Positions 18,266 to 26,453 of a DNA stretch of 64,000 nucleotides are shown here, one piece after another. A program made the position numbers and the translations under genes. Source of the stretch: an uncultured Pseudomonadales bacterium (GTDB lineage Bacteria; Pseudomonadota; Gammaproteobacteria; Pseudomonadales; Azotimanducaceae); NCBI GenBank assembly GCA_958295875.1, contig OY282379.1, positions 1,612,001 to 1,676,000 on the forward strand, in the 5' to 3' direction. Every line of letters begins with the position of its first letter. Within the stretch, counting starts at the first letter, position 1. A model generated the notes under the pieces. The model was not told the origin of the DNA and made no database searches. It worked only from the letters and a program-made list of their open reading frames with translations.

Positions 18266-20473
18266 TCAAGCCTCCTGGGCGACGGCGGGCCGCCGCACAT
18301 TCTGCACGGTGCTGATGGCGCTCAGCCGCCGCACGATCCGGTTCAGGTGCGAAACGTCCGCAACGGATAGGTCCACGGTGATGTTGGAGAGTTCCGCGTT
18401 GCGCTCCTCCACGTGGATGTTGTTGATGCCGGCGTTGCTTTCGTTCATCGACGCGGCAACTTGGGCGATGACGCCCTTGCGCCGCCGCACGGCCAGCAGC
18501 AGCAATGTGTCGAACTCGCCGGTGATGGACTCCGCCCAGCGCGCCGGGATGATCTCGTTGGGCTTGCGACGGCGCACCTCCTCAAGGTTCGGGCAGGTGT
18601 CCATGTGGACGACGAAGCCGCGCTCTGGCGTCATGTGGCCGATGACGGCATCGCCGGGCACCGGCCCGCAGCAGCGGCCATAGCTGATGACCAGCCCCTC
18701 GCCGCCGCGGATGGCAACGGGGCCGCCGCGTTCGATGTCCACGGCTTCGTAGTTCGGATCGTCTGCGGAAAGCAGCCGTTGCGCCACGACGTATGCCAAG
18801 CGGTTGCCTAGGCCGATTTCGGCCAGCAGGTCATTCAGCTTGCGCACGCCGAACTCGCGGAACACCTTGCGCAGGCGCCGAAAGTCCAAACTCTTGATGG
18901 AGGTGTTGGCATTGCGCAGCGAGCGGTCCAACAGCGCCTTCCCCAGCGCGATGGATTCAGAGCGCTGCTGCACCTTCAAGGCTTGGCGGATGGATGAGCG
19001 GGCGCGCCCGGAAACGGCGAAGGTGAGCCAATCTGGGCTGGGGCGGGCGTCCTTGGTGGTGAGAATCTCCACCGTCTGGCCGCTCTGCAATTGCCGCGAA
19101 AGGGGTGCCAAGGCACGGTCTATCCGGCACGCAACGCAGTGGTTGCCGATGTCTGTGTGAACGGCGTAGGCAAAATCGATGGCGCAGGCGCCGCGCGGCA
19201 ACTCCAGAATGTCGCCGCGTGGCGTGAACACGTACACCTCGTCTGGAAACAGATCGATCTTGAGGTTTTCGACGAACTCCAACGGGTCTCCAGCGCGTTG
19301 CTGCAGCTCCAGCAACCCCTGCACCCACTGCCGCGCCCGCGCCTCGCCGCCGTTGTAGCTTTCGGCGGCAGATTTGTAGAACCAATGGCTGGCCACGCCA
19401 TGATCCGCCACGGCATCCATTTGGCGAGTGCGAATCTGCACTTCGATGGGCACGCCATGCATGCCGAACAGCGTGGTGTGCAAGGCTTGGTAACCGTTCG
19501 CCTTGGGAATGGCCACATAGTCTTTGAAGCGGCCAACCACTGGCTTGTAGAGGTTATGCATCACGCCGAGCGCCCGGTAGCAGGCATCGACTTGATCGAC
19601 GACGATGCGGAAGCCGAACACGTCCATGATCTCCGTGAAGGACTTCCGCTGCGTCTTCATCTTCGCGTAGATGGAGTAGAGGTGCTTCTCGCGCCCGCGC
19701 ACCGCAGCGTCGATGCCTTCCCGACGCAGCGCCGCTTCAATGGAGGTGCCCAACTCGTCCATGAGCGCCTTGCGATTGCCCCGCGCCGCGGCCACGGCGC
19801 GCCGCAGCCGGTCTGAACGCAGCAGGTAGAGCGCGTCGAAGGCGAGGTCTTCCAACTCCACCTTGATGTTGTGCATGCCGAGGCGGTTGGCGATGGGCGC
19901 ATACAGGTCCAGCGTTTCCTTGGCGATGCGCCGCCGCTTGTGGCCCGGCAACGCGCCGATGGTGCGCATGTTGTGCAGCCGGTCTGCCAGTTTGACGAGG
20001 ATGACGCGCAAATCCCTCGCGGTGGCCATGGCCATCTTCTGGAAGTTCTCGGCCTGCGCCTGCTCATGGGTATTGAAGATGGTCGCCAACTTGCTGACGC
20101 CATCGACGATGCCGGCCACGCCCTCGCCAAAGTCCTCAGCCAGGCGATCCTTGGTGGCGCCGGTGTCTTCCAGCACATCGTGCAGCAGCGCCGCGGCGAT
20201 GGACTGATCGTCCATGCGCATTTCCGAGAGAATCTTGGCGACGGCGAGCGGATGCGTGATGTAGGGATGCTGAGTGCGCCGCATCTGCCCATCGTGGGCT
20301 TCACGGGCAAACTCGAAGGCGCGCTCGATGTCCGCGACTTGCGGTTCGGTGAGGTAGCTAGAAAGTGACTCCGCTAACGAACCGATGGTTGCCGGAGCGG
20401 CAACCTCATCCCGGCACGCAGCCTCTCTGAGCCGGGCTTCGAAGTAGGATTCATAGATCGTTGGCTGCGTCAT
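18266..20473 (-). CDS. spoT: bifunctional (p)ppGpp synthetase/hydrolase SpoT
   Basis: 734-residue RelA/SpoT homologue. The HD hydrolase domain is intact ([23 protein letters not shown]), so it can degrade (p)ppGpp. It is followed by the synthetase domain ([20 protein letters not shown]), a TGS domain ([28 protein letters not shown]) and a C-terminal ACT domain. The intact HD box marks it as SpoT rather than RelA. The ATG at 20473 was chosen because it begins near the conserved N-terminus and overlaps the rpoZ end by 23 bp; longer upstream frames run through rpoZ. Confidence 0.95.
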   Translation of the reverse strand: MTQPTIYESYFEARLREAACRDEVAAPATIGSLAESLSSYLTEPQVADIERAFEFAREAHDGQMRRTQHPYITHPLAVAKILSEMRMDDQSIAAALLHDVLEDTGATKDRLAEDFGEGVAGIVDGVSKLATIFNTHEQAQAENFQKMAMATARDLRVILVKLADRLHNMRTIGALPGHKRRRIAKETLDLYAPIANRLGMHNIKVELEDLAFDALYLLRSDRLRRAVAAARGNRKALMDELGTSIEAALRREGIDAAVRGREKHLYSIYAKMKTQRKSFTEIMDVFGFRIVVDQVDACYRALGVMHNLYKPVVGRFKDYVAIPKANGYQALHTTLFGMHGVPIEVQIRTRQMDAVADHGVASHWFYKSAAESYNGGEARARQWVQGLLELQQRAGDPLEFVENLKIDLFPDEVYVFTPRGDILELPRGACAIDFAYAVHTDIGNHCVACRIDRALAPLSRQLQSGQTVEILTTKDARPSPDWLTFAVSGRARSSIRQALKVQQRSESIALGKALLDRSLRNANTSIKSLDFRRLRKVFREFGVRKLNDLLAEIGLGNRLAYVVAQRLLSADDPNYEAVDIERGGPVAIRGGEGLVISYGRCCGPVPGDAVIGHMTPERGFVVHMDTCPNLEEVRRRKPNEIIPARWAESITGEFDTLLLLAVRRRKGVIAQVAASMNESNAGINNIHVEERNAELSNITVDLSVADVSHLNRIVRRLSAISTVQNVRRPAVAQEA

Positions 20474-20768
20474 CTCCCACATCGAACGCCATGTTGGCCC
20501 TGGCGATGCTCTCCAGCCTGCGCACTTTGTCGATGGACTCGAACTCGAGGTCTTCCGCGGTCGCCTCCGGCGCCTCGAGGACCTCATCGTCGATGAGCCC
20601 TTCCGCCACTTCACGCAGCGCGATCACCGTTGGCTTGTCGTTCTCTTCAGGAACCAACGGCTCCGCCAACTGGCGATGCAGATGCCGAGCCCGCCGACTC
20701 GCCACCATGACGAGCTCGAAGCGGTTATCGACATGCTCAAGGCAATCCTCAACGGTCACGCGGGCCAT
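20451..20768 (-). CDS. rpoZ: RNA polymerase omega subunit
   Basis: 105-residue omega subunit ([28 protein letters not shown]), which aids folding and assembly of the beta' subunit and contributes to ppGpp binding. Its 3' end overlaps spoT by 23 bp. In many gammaproteobacteria gmk precedes rpoZ; here the DNA upstream is an IS5 remnant and a defence island, so the gene is separated from any gmk and needs its own promoter. A weak -10-like TAGACT lies on the minus strand about 40 bp upstream of the start. Confidence 0.95.
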   Translation of the reverse strand: MARVTVEDCLEHVDNRFELVMVASRRARHLHRQLAEPLVPEENDKPTVIALREVAEGLIDDEVLEAPEATAEDLEFESIDKVRRLESIARANMAFDVGDDAANDL

Positions 20769-20859
20769 GCGCTCGTCCCTGCTGCACTGTCGCGTGAGTC
20801 TAGCGGATGGGGCGGGGGGATGGAAGGGACGGGGGTGGGGGCCGCGGACGATCCCGAAG

Positions 20860-21120
20860 TCAGCGCTTTTGGCAGGCGTTCGGGTCGGGCTGTTCGCCCA
20901 GATAGGGACTCGACCGCCCCGGAGTCCGGCGGTGTGGGGTTTTCGGGTCGCCGGGGTCGTTTTCCGCCACTGCCGAGAAACCCTGCGGACGGATCGCGTC
21001 CTCCAGCTCCTTCCACGGAACCAGCCCATCCATCCGCTCCAGGAACTTCTCCCGCCGCGTCTTTCGCTTCTTCGCCATGTACTCCAACTCCGCGAAAGTC
21101 GCTTGGGTCGCTTCGGTCAT
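20860..21120 (-). pseudogene. IS5-family transposase, N-terminal remnant
   Basis: The first ~45 codons (from 21120) read as an IS5-type transposase N-terminus: [20 protein letters not shown] followed by [17 protein letters not shown], the segment that normally precedes the DDE domain in IS5 elements. After about 20985 similarity stops and the frame runs into low-complexity proline/arginine-rich sequence, ending at 20860. No DDE catalytic domain and no clear terminal inverted repeats are visible. It marks past insertion next to rpoZ at the left edge of the defence island. Confidence 0.7.
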
Positions 21121-21747
21121 CGCCTGCCTCGCTCCAGCGGTCGGACACGCCCGTTGTCGCAGCACCGCGGGCACTTGTTCAGGCCTCCCCCTAGACCACT
21201 CCTCGACTTCGCTGCGCTGTCCATGTCCGTTGTCCTTGACTTCTTGTTAGACAACCGGACACTGGCGAGATGAACTTGTCGTGGCTAAGCCGCCTCCACA
21301 TCCTCACCCAAGACTGCGATCCCTGCATCCGGTCCGCCTTAAGAATCAGAGGCTTGCGCCTATGCTGCCCCGCCAACCACTACGCCGAACCGTGGTACGC
21401 TGCCTACACAGCCCAACTGCAGCGGCGACGGATGCTTAGGAGCCCGTGATCGCCATCGCCGCCCTCCGCCAGAGCGCTTGGACGCTTCGAGAACCCGGAT
21501 GGCATCGAGATCACGCCTTAAGGCAAGGATCACTTTCGTGCAGATGGCGGTCTACAATTTTCGTAGACCGCTCGATCCGAGGTGGTAGCATTGGTGATGG
21601 ATCCACGCCGCCTACGAAGGTTCGAAGGAAGGGTCTGGGCTCTGCCCGACAACGCAAGAGATCAGCTCGCAACAACCGATCTGTGGCGACTGTTGGATAG
21701 GCCAGCGGCAGTGCCGGCGCTTAGCCGCCTATAGGTAGCCAACGACA
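21121..21747. other. intergenic region between IS5 remnant and Kiwa-like gene
   Basis: About 630 bp without a supported gene. Short open frames here show no recognisable family. The one structured element is the inverted repeat at 21547-21571, listed separately. Base composition shifts from GC-rich to more AT-rich towards the right end, matching the foreign-looking Kiwa-like genes. Confidence 0.5.
21547..21571. repeat. perfect 9-bp inverted repeat
   Basis: Arms GCGGTCTAC (21547-21555) and GTAGACCGC (21563-21571) flank the 7-nt loop AATTTTC, about 180 bp upstream of the kwaB-like start. There is no T-run after it, so it is not a good terminator. TACAAT at 21553-21558, inside the palindrome, could act as a -10, which would fit an operator/promoter overlap, but no good -35 is seen. 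Confidence 0.5.
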
Positions 21748-22608
21748 ATGCCACTTCTCATTGCTCTTGCTGGCCAAAGGAATGACCTTGCGGTCAAGGA
21801 GGTTCCCCTTGCCGAGGACGTCCAGCAAGAAGTTGAACAGGTCTTCCGAGCACAAGAGAAAATTTTCAGGGATGGTATGGAAGTCTCATTCGACAGCAAT
21901 TGGCAGCTAGAGTCGGACGAAATCGCTACTACACTCGCAACCAATTTCGATGTCTTTGACCGGATGAGTGAATACACGGACACCACTCTAGATCGTCTCG
22001 ACAACGACGAACTCGAAAGCGTACGCGGGCTAGCCATTAGAGTGGGCAACGACCAAGAGATCATGCTCGTTCAATCGTTTGCTACAAGCATGGTCCTGAA
22101 CAGAGGTGGTTGGGTTTCCCTTCTCCTTGAGGGGGAAACATATCATCGCCTAGATGCCGCGGCACTCAGGCTCCCCGATAAGCTTGTTTGCATCGTAGAG
22201 GATGGGCTCGTGAAGTTCCGTAGTCTGCACGCCTTGGGACGTATATTGGATACCTCTTCCATGTTCAGGGAAGCTACGGATGGCGAAGTTCGCGACTTTA
22301 CCACTTCTAGTGCCGGTCTTTTTCATTTCGGCGATCCAGAGGAGTTCGTAAGAAATGCAACCCGAAACTCAAGGAAATATATCAGCTCGATAGTGGCAAC
22401 GAGCGCGCTAGACGGCCACACAGTCGATTCGCTCCGAGATGCTATGGAAAGAACCGGTTTGAACGTATCTTTACACCAAGGAAGGATCGCGATACCGAGC
22501 CGGGGTAGAGATGCCATGGAAATGATGAGGTTCTTTAATGATGGACGCTATGTTGGTCCTGTATCAGGAGAGACATTTATCTCAAACTCAAAACGTCCTG
22601 TTCGGTGA
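21748..22608 (+). CDS. Kiwa KwaB-like anti-phage protein (DUF4868)
   Basis: 286 residues. The C-terminal half matches what I know of the DUF4868/KwaB family: IVEDGLVKFRSLHALGRILD, then NSRKYISSIVATSAL, then a closing block MMRFFNDGRYVGPVSGETF and NSKRPV. In the Kiwa defence system KwaB acts with the membrane protein KwaA against phage after injection, and binds DNA. A membrane protein resembling KwaA is directly adjacent but on the opposite strand, overlapping at the 3' end. The gene is clearly less GC-rich than the housekeeping genes, a sign of transfer. The family call is from recognition, not a search. Confidence 0.65.
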   Translation: MPLLIALAGQRNDLAVKEVPLAEDVQQEVEQVFRAQEKIFRDGMEVSFDSNWQLESDEIATTLATNFDVFDRMSEYTDTTLDRLDNDELESVRGLAIRVGNDQEIMLVQSFATSMVLNRGGWVSLLLEGETYHRLDAAALRLPDKLVCIVEDGLVKFRSLHALGRILDTSSMFREATDGEVRDFTTSSAGLFHFGDPEEFVRNATRNSRKYISSIVATSALDGHTVDSLRDAMERTGLNVSLHQGRIAIPSRGRDAMEMMRFFNDGRYVGPVSGETFISNSKRPVR

Positions 22609-23127
22609 GCTTGGAACTCCCTTTTCGATGAGAAGATATGGCCCTAACCGACCGACGGCTAGCGACTCGCCGGTCCGGCGGATATGTCTCTTGGCAATTA
22701 GGACATGTGGCATCCCATCTTCCTCGGTCACCTTGTAGAAATGGTAGCCGAGAGATGTCAGAAGCGGATTGAAGTGGAATCCATAGCTGGAAACTACAAC
22801 GAAGCAATAGAAGAAGACAATGAACAAGTAAACGATCCAGTTGAAATCCTCCAAGTCTCTGGTAATCAGTGGCAAGACATAGATGAGAAGAAAGCTAAGG
22901 ACCTCTTGATCCGCAGTTTCGACCGTCTTGGTCTTATAGCAACGTGTACTTAGATTTTTCTTGGCGAATGACATTAGGCCTATGCATATGGCGACCAACA
23001 TGACACATATCACAATCCATATCATGGCCATACAGTATCTATCTGTTGCGATCCAAACGAGAGCGTAAAAGAATAGCACTGGAACAAAAGTGGTCGCAGC
23101 GAGGAAGTATCTGGCGAAGTTGCTCAC
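22588..23127 (-). CDS. Kiwa KwaA-like membrane protein
   Basis: 179 residues, GTG start at 23127 with a weak GAG ribosome binding site. Four hydrophobic segments lie at residues about 7-27, 33-53, 77-92 and 98-117, followed by a C-terminal cytosolic part (FNPLLTSLGYHFYKVTEEDG, VLIAKRHIRRTGE, LLIEKG). This four-helix plus short tail layout and the NPLL..LGY.FY motif fit KwaA, the membrane sensor of Kiwa. It converges on the kwaB-like gene with 21 bp overlap; in described Kiwa operons I know of, both genes run the same way. It is AT-rich compared with the flanks. Alternative: an unrelated small membrane protein. Confidence 0.55.
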   Translation of the reverse strand: MSNFARYFLAATTFVPVLFFYALVWIATDRYCMAMIWIVICVMLVAICIGLMSFAKKNLSTRCYKTKTVETADQEVLSFLLIYVLPLITRDLEDFNWIVYLFIVFFYCFVVVSSYGFHFNPLLTSLGYHFYKVTEEDGMPHVLIAKRHIRRTGESLAVGRLGPYLLIEKGVPSSPNRTF

Positions 23128-23219
23128 AAGTATCTCACGTCACACACAGTGGACACTACGTATCGGTTCGTCGGCAGCACCGGCGGTGATGCAGCGGCTT
23201 CGAGTGTCACGGAGACGCC

Positions 23220-23417
23220 ATGGACGGAGATTCCCGCACGCGCATGGCGTTGGCACGGGTTGGGTTCAAGGTGTGGTCGCTTAATGGGCAGGATTGGAGG
23301 TGGCCCTCGGCAAGGAACACGGCGGGCGGCACGCTCCTCGATGCGCACAACCCGCATGTGGCCGCGTTAGGACGGAAACTGGAAGAACGCTGGGAAACGG
23401 CGCGCCTGCGCTGGTAG
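23220..23417 (+). CDS. small hypothetical protein
   Basis: 65 residues, not recognised. Tryptophan-rich (FKVWSLNGQDWRWPSARN ... KLEERWETARLRW), with GC-rich codon third positions compatible with coding. No ribosome binding site is convincing and no partner is evident. It lies between the kwaA-like gene and the hicB-like gene and could be a fragment of a larger lost protein. Confidence 0.3.
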   Translation: MDGDSRTRMALARVGFKVWSLNGQDWRWPSARNTAGGTLLDAHNPHVAALGRKLEERWETARLRW

Positions 23418-23517
23418 CTACCGATCCCACGCTGTTGCTCCTGCTCCGCTGGTTGCGCCACCGCGGCGACGCAGTGTGCCGGCCAGCCACGCACGGAACA
23501 TTGGCGATGTGCCGTTT

Positions 23518-23841
23518 TCACGTCGCTGCTCGGCCTGTTCGACAGCCGGTGCATGAGACCACGAGCGGCGGCGGCACCCGCACCATGCGCTGGTCCTCTG
23601 CCGGCTCGAAGTCGCTGCTGTCTGGCCTAAAACCGCAGTCCTTGAGCACTTCCTCCAAAGTGCCTCGCTCGAAGCAGGACTCGATGAACAGGTGCAACGC
23701 CTCTGCGAGGTTAACGAGAGCAGCTTCCTCGGTCTCGCCTTGGCTGCAGACGTCGAGAGGGGGGCACACGGAAACGTAATAGGCGCCTTCCTCCCGAACC
23801 TCTGCAGGAACCGTGAACTCGACCCTTAGTCTTGTGGTCAC
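23518..23841 (-). CDS. HicB-like antitoxin
   Basis: 107 residues. The N-terminal half is a HicB/UPF0150 partial RNase H fold: VEFTVPAEVREEGAYYVSVC, PPLDVCSQGETEEAALVNLA and EALHLFIESC. HicB neutralises the mRNA-cleaving toxin HicA and usually represses the operon. The usual C-terminal DNA-binding helix-turn-helix or ribbon-helix-helix is not evident; the tail is PPLVVSCTGCRTGRAAT. No intact hicA is present on either side, so this looks like an orphan antitoxin. Confidence 0.7.
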   Translation of the reverse strand: MTTRLRVEFTVPAEVREEGAYYVSVCPPLDVCSQGETEEAALVNLAEALHLFIESCFERGTLEEVLKDCGFRPDSSDFEPAEDQRMVRVPPPLVVSCTGCRTGRAAT

Positions 23842-24039
23842 TCGCTCAATCTCCCGGGGCAGCTATGGGGCAAGCCTACGGCATCGAGCGGCCACAGCGA
23901 AGCCGATCTGCGTTTTGTGGCCAATCCGTCCTTACAGTAGGGCGAGGCGGGGTCGGCGGTGTCCTAGAACGTAGCGGGACTGCCGCCGGAGTATGATGGC
24001 CGAACTGGATTCTGATCCGGCGCACGTCTTCCCGTAGCC

Positions 24040-25281
24040 ATGTTCGACACCAGCGAACAGATCGAAAACCAGTTTCTGGCTGGTGAGGACAGCCGGGCCG
24101 AATTCAAGGAGTTACGGCTAACCGACCGGGGCGTACAGGCGCCGAACGCCGAATCGGTGGCTGGCGAAATCGTGGCCTTCGCCAATGCAGACGGCGGCAC
24201 CCTCTTCCTCGGGGTGAGGGACGACGGTGCGCCCATCGGCATTCCTCCGGCACGGCTTGATGCGGTGGAGCGCTGGTTCGTCAACATCGCCACCGACAAC
24301 TGCGACCCGCCCATCCGCCCCATTGTCCGCAAGCACGTTCTGCGGGTGAAGGGTGAACGCAAGCACTTGATCCTTGGCGAAATCCCTCGCGGCCTCTATG
24401 TGCATCGCACAACGGGCGGGCGTTACTACCAGCGCATTGGCAGCTCGAAGCGAGACCTCACGCCGGCGGAACTCGTGCGCCTGTTCCAACAGCGCGGCCG
24501 CGAGTACGTTTTCGACGAACAGGCTGTGCTCGCCGCCAGCGTCTCGGACCTCAACCAACATCGCCTCGAAGCCTTCTTTGGCCGCTCGCCGACGATTCCG
24601 TGGCTGGACTTGCTGCGCAACACCCGCGTCGCCGTGCGGGACGAGCACGGCGCGGACCGCCCCACCGTCGCCGGGCTGCTCGCGTTCGCCACCGAGCCAA
24701 CGGACTTCCTGCCGTCCTGCTCCATCGAAGCCGCCTGCTACGCCGGCACGGAACTCTCGTCCGATCATCTCACGCACGTTGAACGGCTCGCTGGCCCCGC
24801 TTCCGATCAGATAGACGCGGCCACCGCGTTCGTTGCGCAGTTCATGCAGCAGGCCGGCCCCGCCGCCGGCGGCGGCGCGTATGACATCGACGTGGTGGAC
24901 GAGGCCATCGTCAACGCGGTCGCTCACCGAGACTATTCCATTGGCGGTTCGAAGATACGTCTGTTCCTGTTTGCAGACCGGCTGGAGCTCTACAGCCCCG
25001 GCAAATTGCCGAACACGCTCACGCTTGACGACATGCCCTACCGAACCTTCACCCGCAACCAGCTCTTGGTGAGCTTCCTCTCCCGCCTGCGCAGCAAGCG
25101 CACCGGGCAAGTGTTCTTGGAGTCCCGCGGCGAAGGAGTACGGAAGATATTGCGGCAGGGTGAAGCACACTCTGGGCGGAAGCCGGAGTACCGATTGTTT
25201 GGGGACGAACTGCGGCTGACGTTGTGGGCTCGGGAAGGCTCCCGAGAGACATCCGGCAGGATGGTCACTGCCAGTTCGTGA
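24040..25281 (+). CDS. AlbA_2-type ATP-binding protein (Schlafen-like), putative regulator
   Basis: 413 residues. An N-terminal AlbA_2/Schlafen-type domain (residues about 15-130: DSRAEFKELRL, EIVAFANADGGTLFLGVRDDG) is followed by a linker. Then comes a C-terminal GHKL-like ATP-binding domain (IDVVDEAIVNAVAHRDYS, ADRLELYSPGKLPNT, TRNQLLVSFLSRL). These are often annotated as RecG-related or divergent-AAA regulators. They are frequent in defence islands, where their role is generally unknown. It is GC-rich like the host and sits 106 bp before a fic gene in the same direction. Confidence 0.8.
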   Translation: MFDTSEQIENQFLAGEDSRAEFKELRLTDRGVQAPNAESVAGEIVAFANADGGTLFLGVRDDGAPIGIPPARLDAVERWFVNIATDNCDPPIRPIVRKHVLRVKGERKHLILGEIPRGLYVHRTTGGRYYQRIGSSKRDLTPAELVRLFQQRGREYVFDEQAVLAASVSDLNQHRLEAFFGRSPTIPWLDLLRNTRVAVRDEHGADRPTVAGLLAFATEPTDFLPSCSIEAACYAGTELSSDHLTHVERLAGPASDQIDAATAFVAQFMQQAGPAAGGGAYDIDVVDEAIVNAVAHRDYSIGGSKIRLFLFADRLELYSPGKLPNTLTLDDMPYRTFTRNQLLVSFLSRLRSKRTGQVFLESRGEGVRKILRQGEAHSGRKPEYRLFGDELRLTLWAREGSRETSGRMVTASS

Positions 25282-25387
25282 ACGGCGGCAAGGGCGATTC
25301 AAGCGTACAATTCCTCCGCTCGGACAATGCTTACGAGCGTGTCCGCGCATGTGACGGCTGCCGCGCAGGCAGCCTTGGAGGGTCGCC

Positions 25388-26383
25388 ATGCACCTCCCTG
25401 ACCAACAGCCATCCGAAGTCTGGCGCCCGCTCACCGGCATGCCGGACGGCGCGCACGGCTGGCTGGCGCCCGGCTACGCCAAACTGAGCGAAGAGTGGGC
25501 GTCCGTCCGCGCCAGCCTGAAAGACCGGAACGAACCCCGCGCCTTCCTCGACAAGTGGCTGGAGGAGCGCGGCCGGGCGTTCGCCATCGAAACTGGCCAG
25601 ATCGAGGGCCTCTACACCCTCAAGGCGGGCATCACCGAGCGACTCATCGCCGAGGGCCTCGCCGGCGTGGTGCATTCCCACACGGTGGAGAACGTCGAAG
25701 ACCGCACCATCAAGGGCCTGCTCGCGGATCAGGAGACGGCCTACAACATGCTGTTCGAAGATGTCGCCAGCGGCCGGCCGCTCACGCAACATGCCGTGAA
25801 GTCTTGGCATCAGCTGGTGACGCGGCATCAGGAGACCGTTGCCGGCCTGACGGTGGACGGCCGCCGAGTACAGGTGCCGTTCCGCCGCAAGGGCGTCTGG
25901 AAGATCCGCCCCAACAACCCGCGCCGTCCGGACGGCGTGATGCACGAGTACTGCCCGCCGGAGGTGGTGCAGGACGAGATGGACCGCTTCTTCGTCCTGC
26001 ACGCGGAGGTGGAGCGCGAACGCTACCCGGTGTACGTGGAAGCCGCGTGGATGCATCACCGCTTCGTGCGCACGCATCCGTTCCAAGATGGCAACGGCCG
26101 CGTGTCGCGGATGCTCATGGCCTACGCCTTCATCCGCCGCGGCGAGCCGCCGCCCGTCATCACGGCCGTCGGACGAAGCGACTACATCGACGTTTTGGAG
26201 ATCGCCAATACCGGAGACCTCAGGGCGTTCAGCGATTATCTGGCCGACGTGGCCACAGTCAGTTTGCGGGCAGCCGTAAGACTCGGCCAACGAGCGCTGG
26301 CCGGCAACACGAACCGACCGAACGGCAACGGCGGGCGCACGGTGGGCACCACCTACCTTCCGCCGGTGGACGACGCCTCGTAG
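25388..26383 (+). CDS. Fic family protein with N-terminal inhibitory motif
   Basis: 331 residues. The Fic core motif HPFQDGNGRVSR starts at His230 and matches HPFx(D/E)GNGRxxR, so AMPylation or a related nucleotide/phosphate transfer should be possible. An inhibitory-helix motif TGQIEG (residues 69-74, (S/T)xxxE(G/N)) with Glu73 precedes it, as in self-inhibited class II Fic proteins. The C-terminus holds a small helical region, possibly a winged helix. It starts at ATG 25388 after a gap with no other feature. The target is not predictable; it could be a stress or phage-response enzyme given the context. Confidence 0.88.
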   Translation: MHLPDQQPSEVWRPLTGMPDGAHGWLAPGYAKLSEEWASVRASLKDRNEPRAFLDKWLEERGRAFAIETGQIEGLYTLKAGITERLIAEGLAGVVHSHTVENVEDRTIKGLLADQETAYNMLFEDVASGRPLTQHAVKSWHQLVTRHQETVAGLTVDGRRVQVPFRRKGVWKIRPNNPRRPDGVMHEYCPPEVVQDEMDRFFVLHAEVERERYPVYVEAAWMHHRFVRTHPFQDGNGRVSRMLMAYAFIRRGEPPPVITAVGRSDYIDVLEIANTGDLRAFSDYLADVATVSLRAAVRLGQRALAGNTNRPNGNGGRTVGTTYLPPVDDAS

Positions 26384-26453
26384 GGTCAGCCCAGACCGCT
26401 GTTCGAGCCGGAGCGGTCCACGCCTCAAAGGGTGTTTGGTGACGCATCGCGTT

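Noticed and set aside
24118..25440. 440-codon antisense frame over the AlbA-type gene
   Set aside because: Shadow frame; the plus strand has recognisable AlbA_2 and GHKL motifs.
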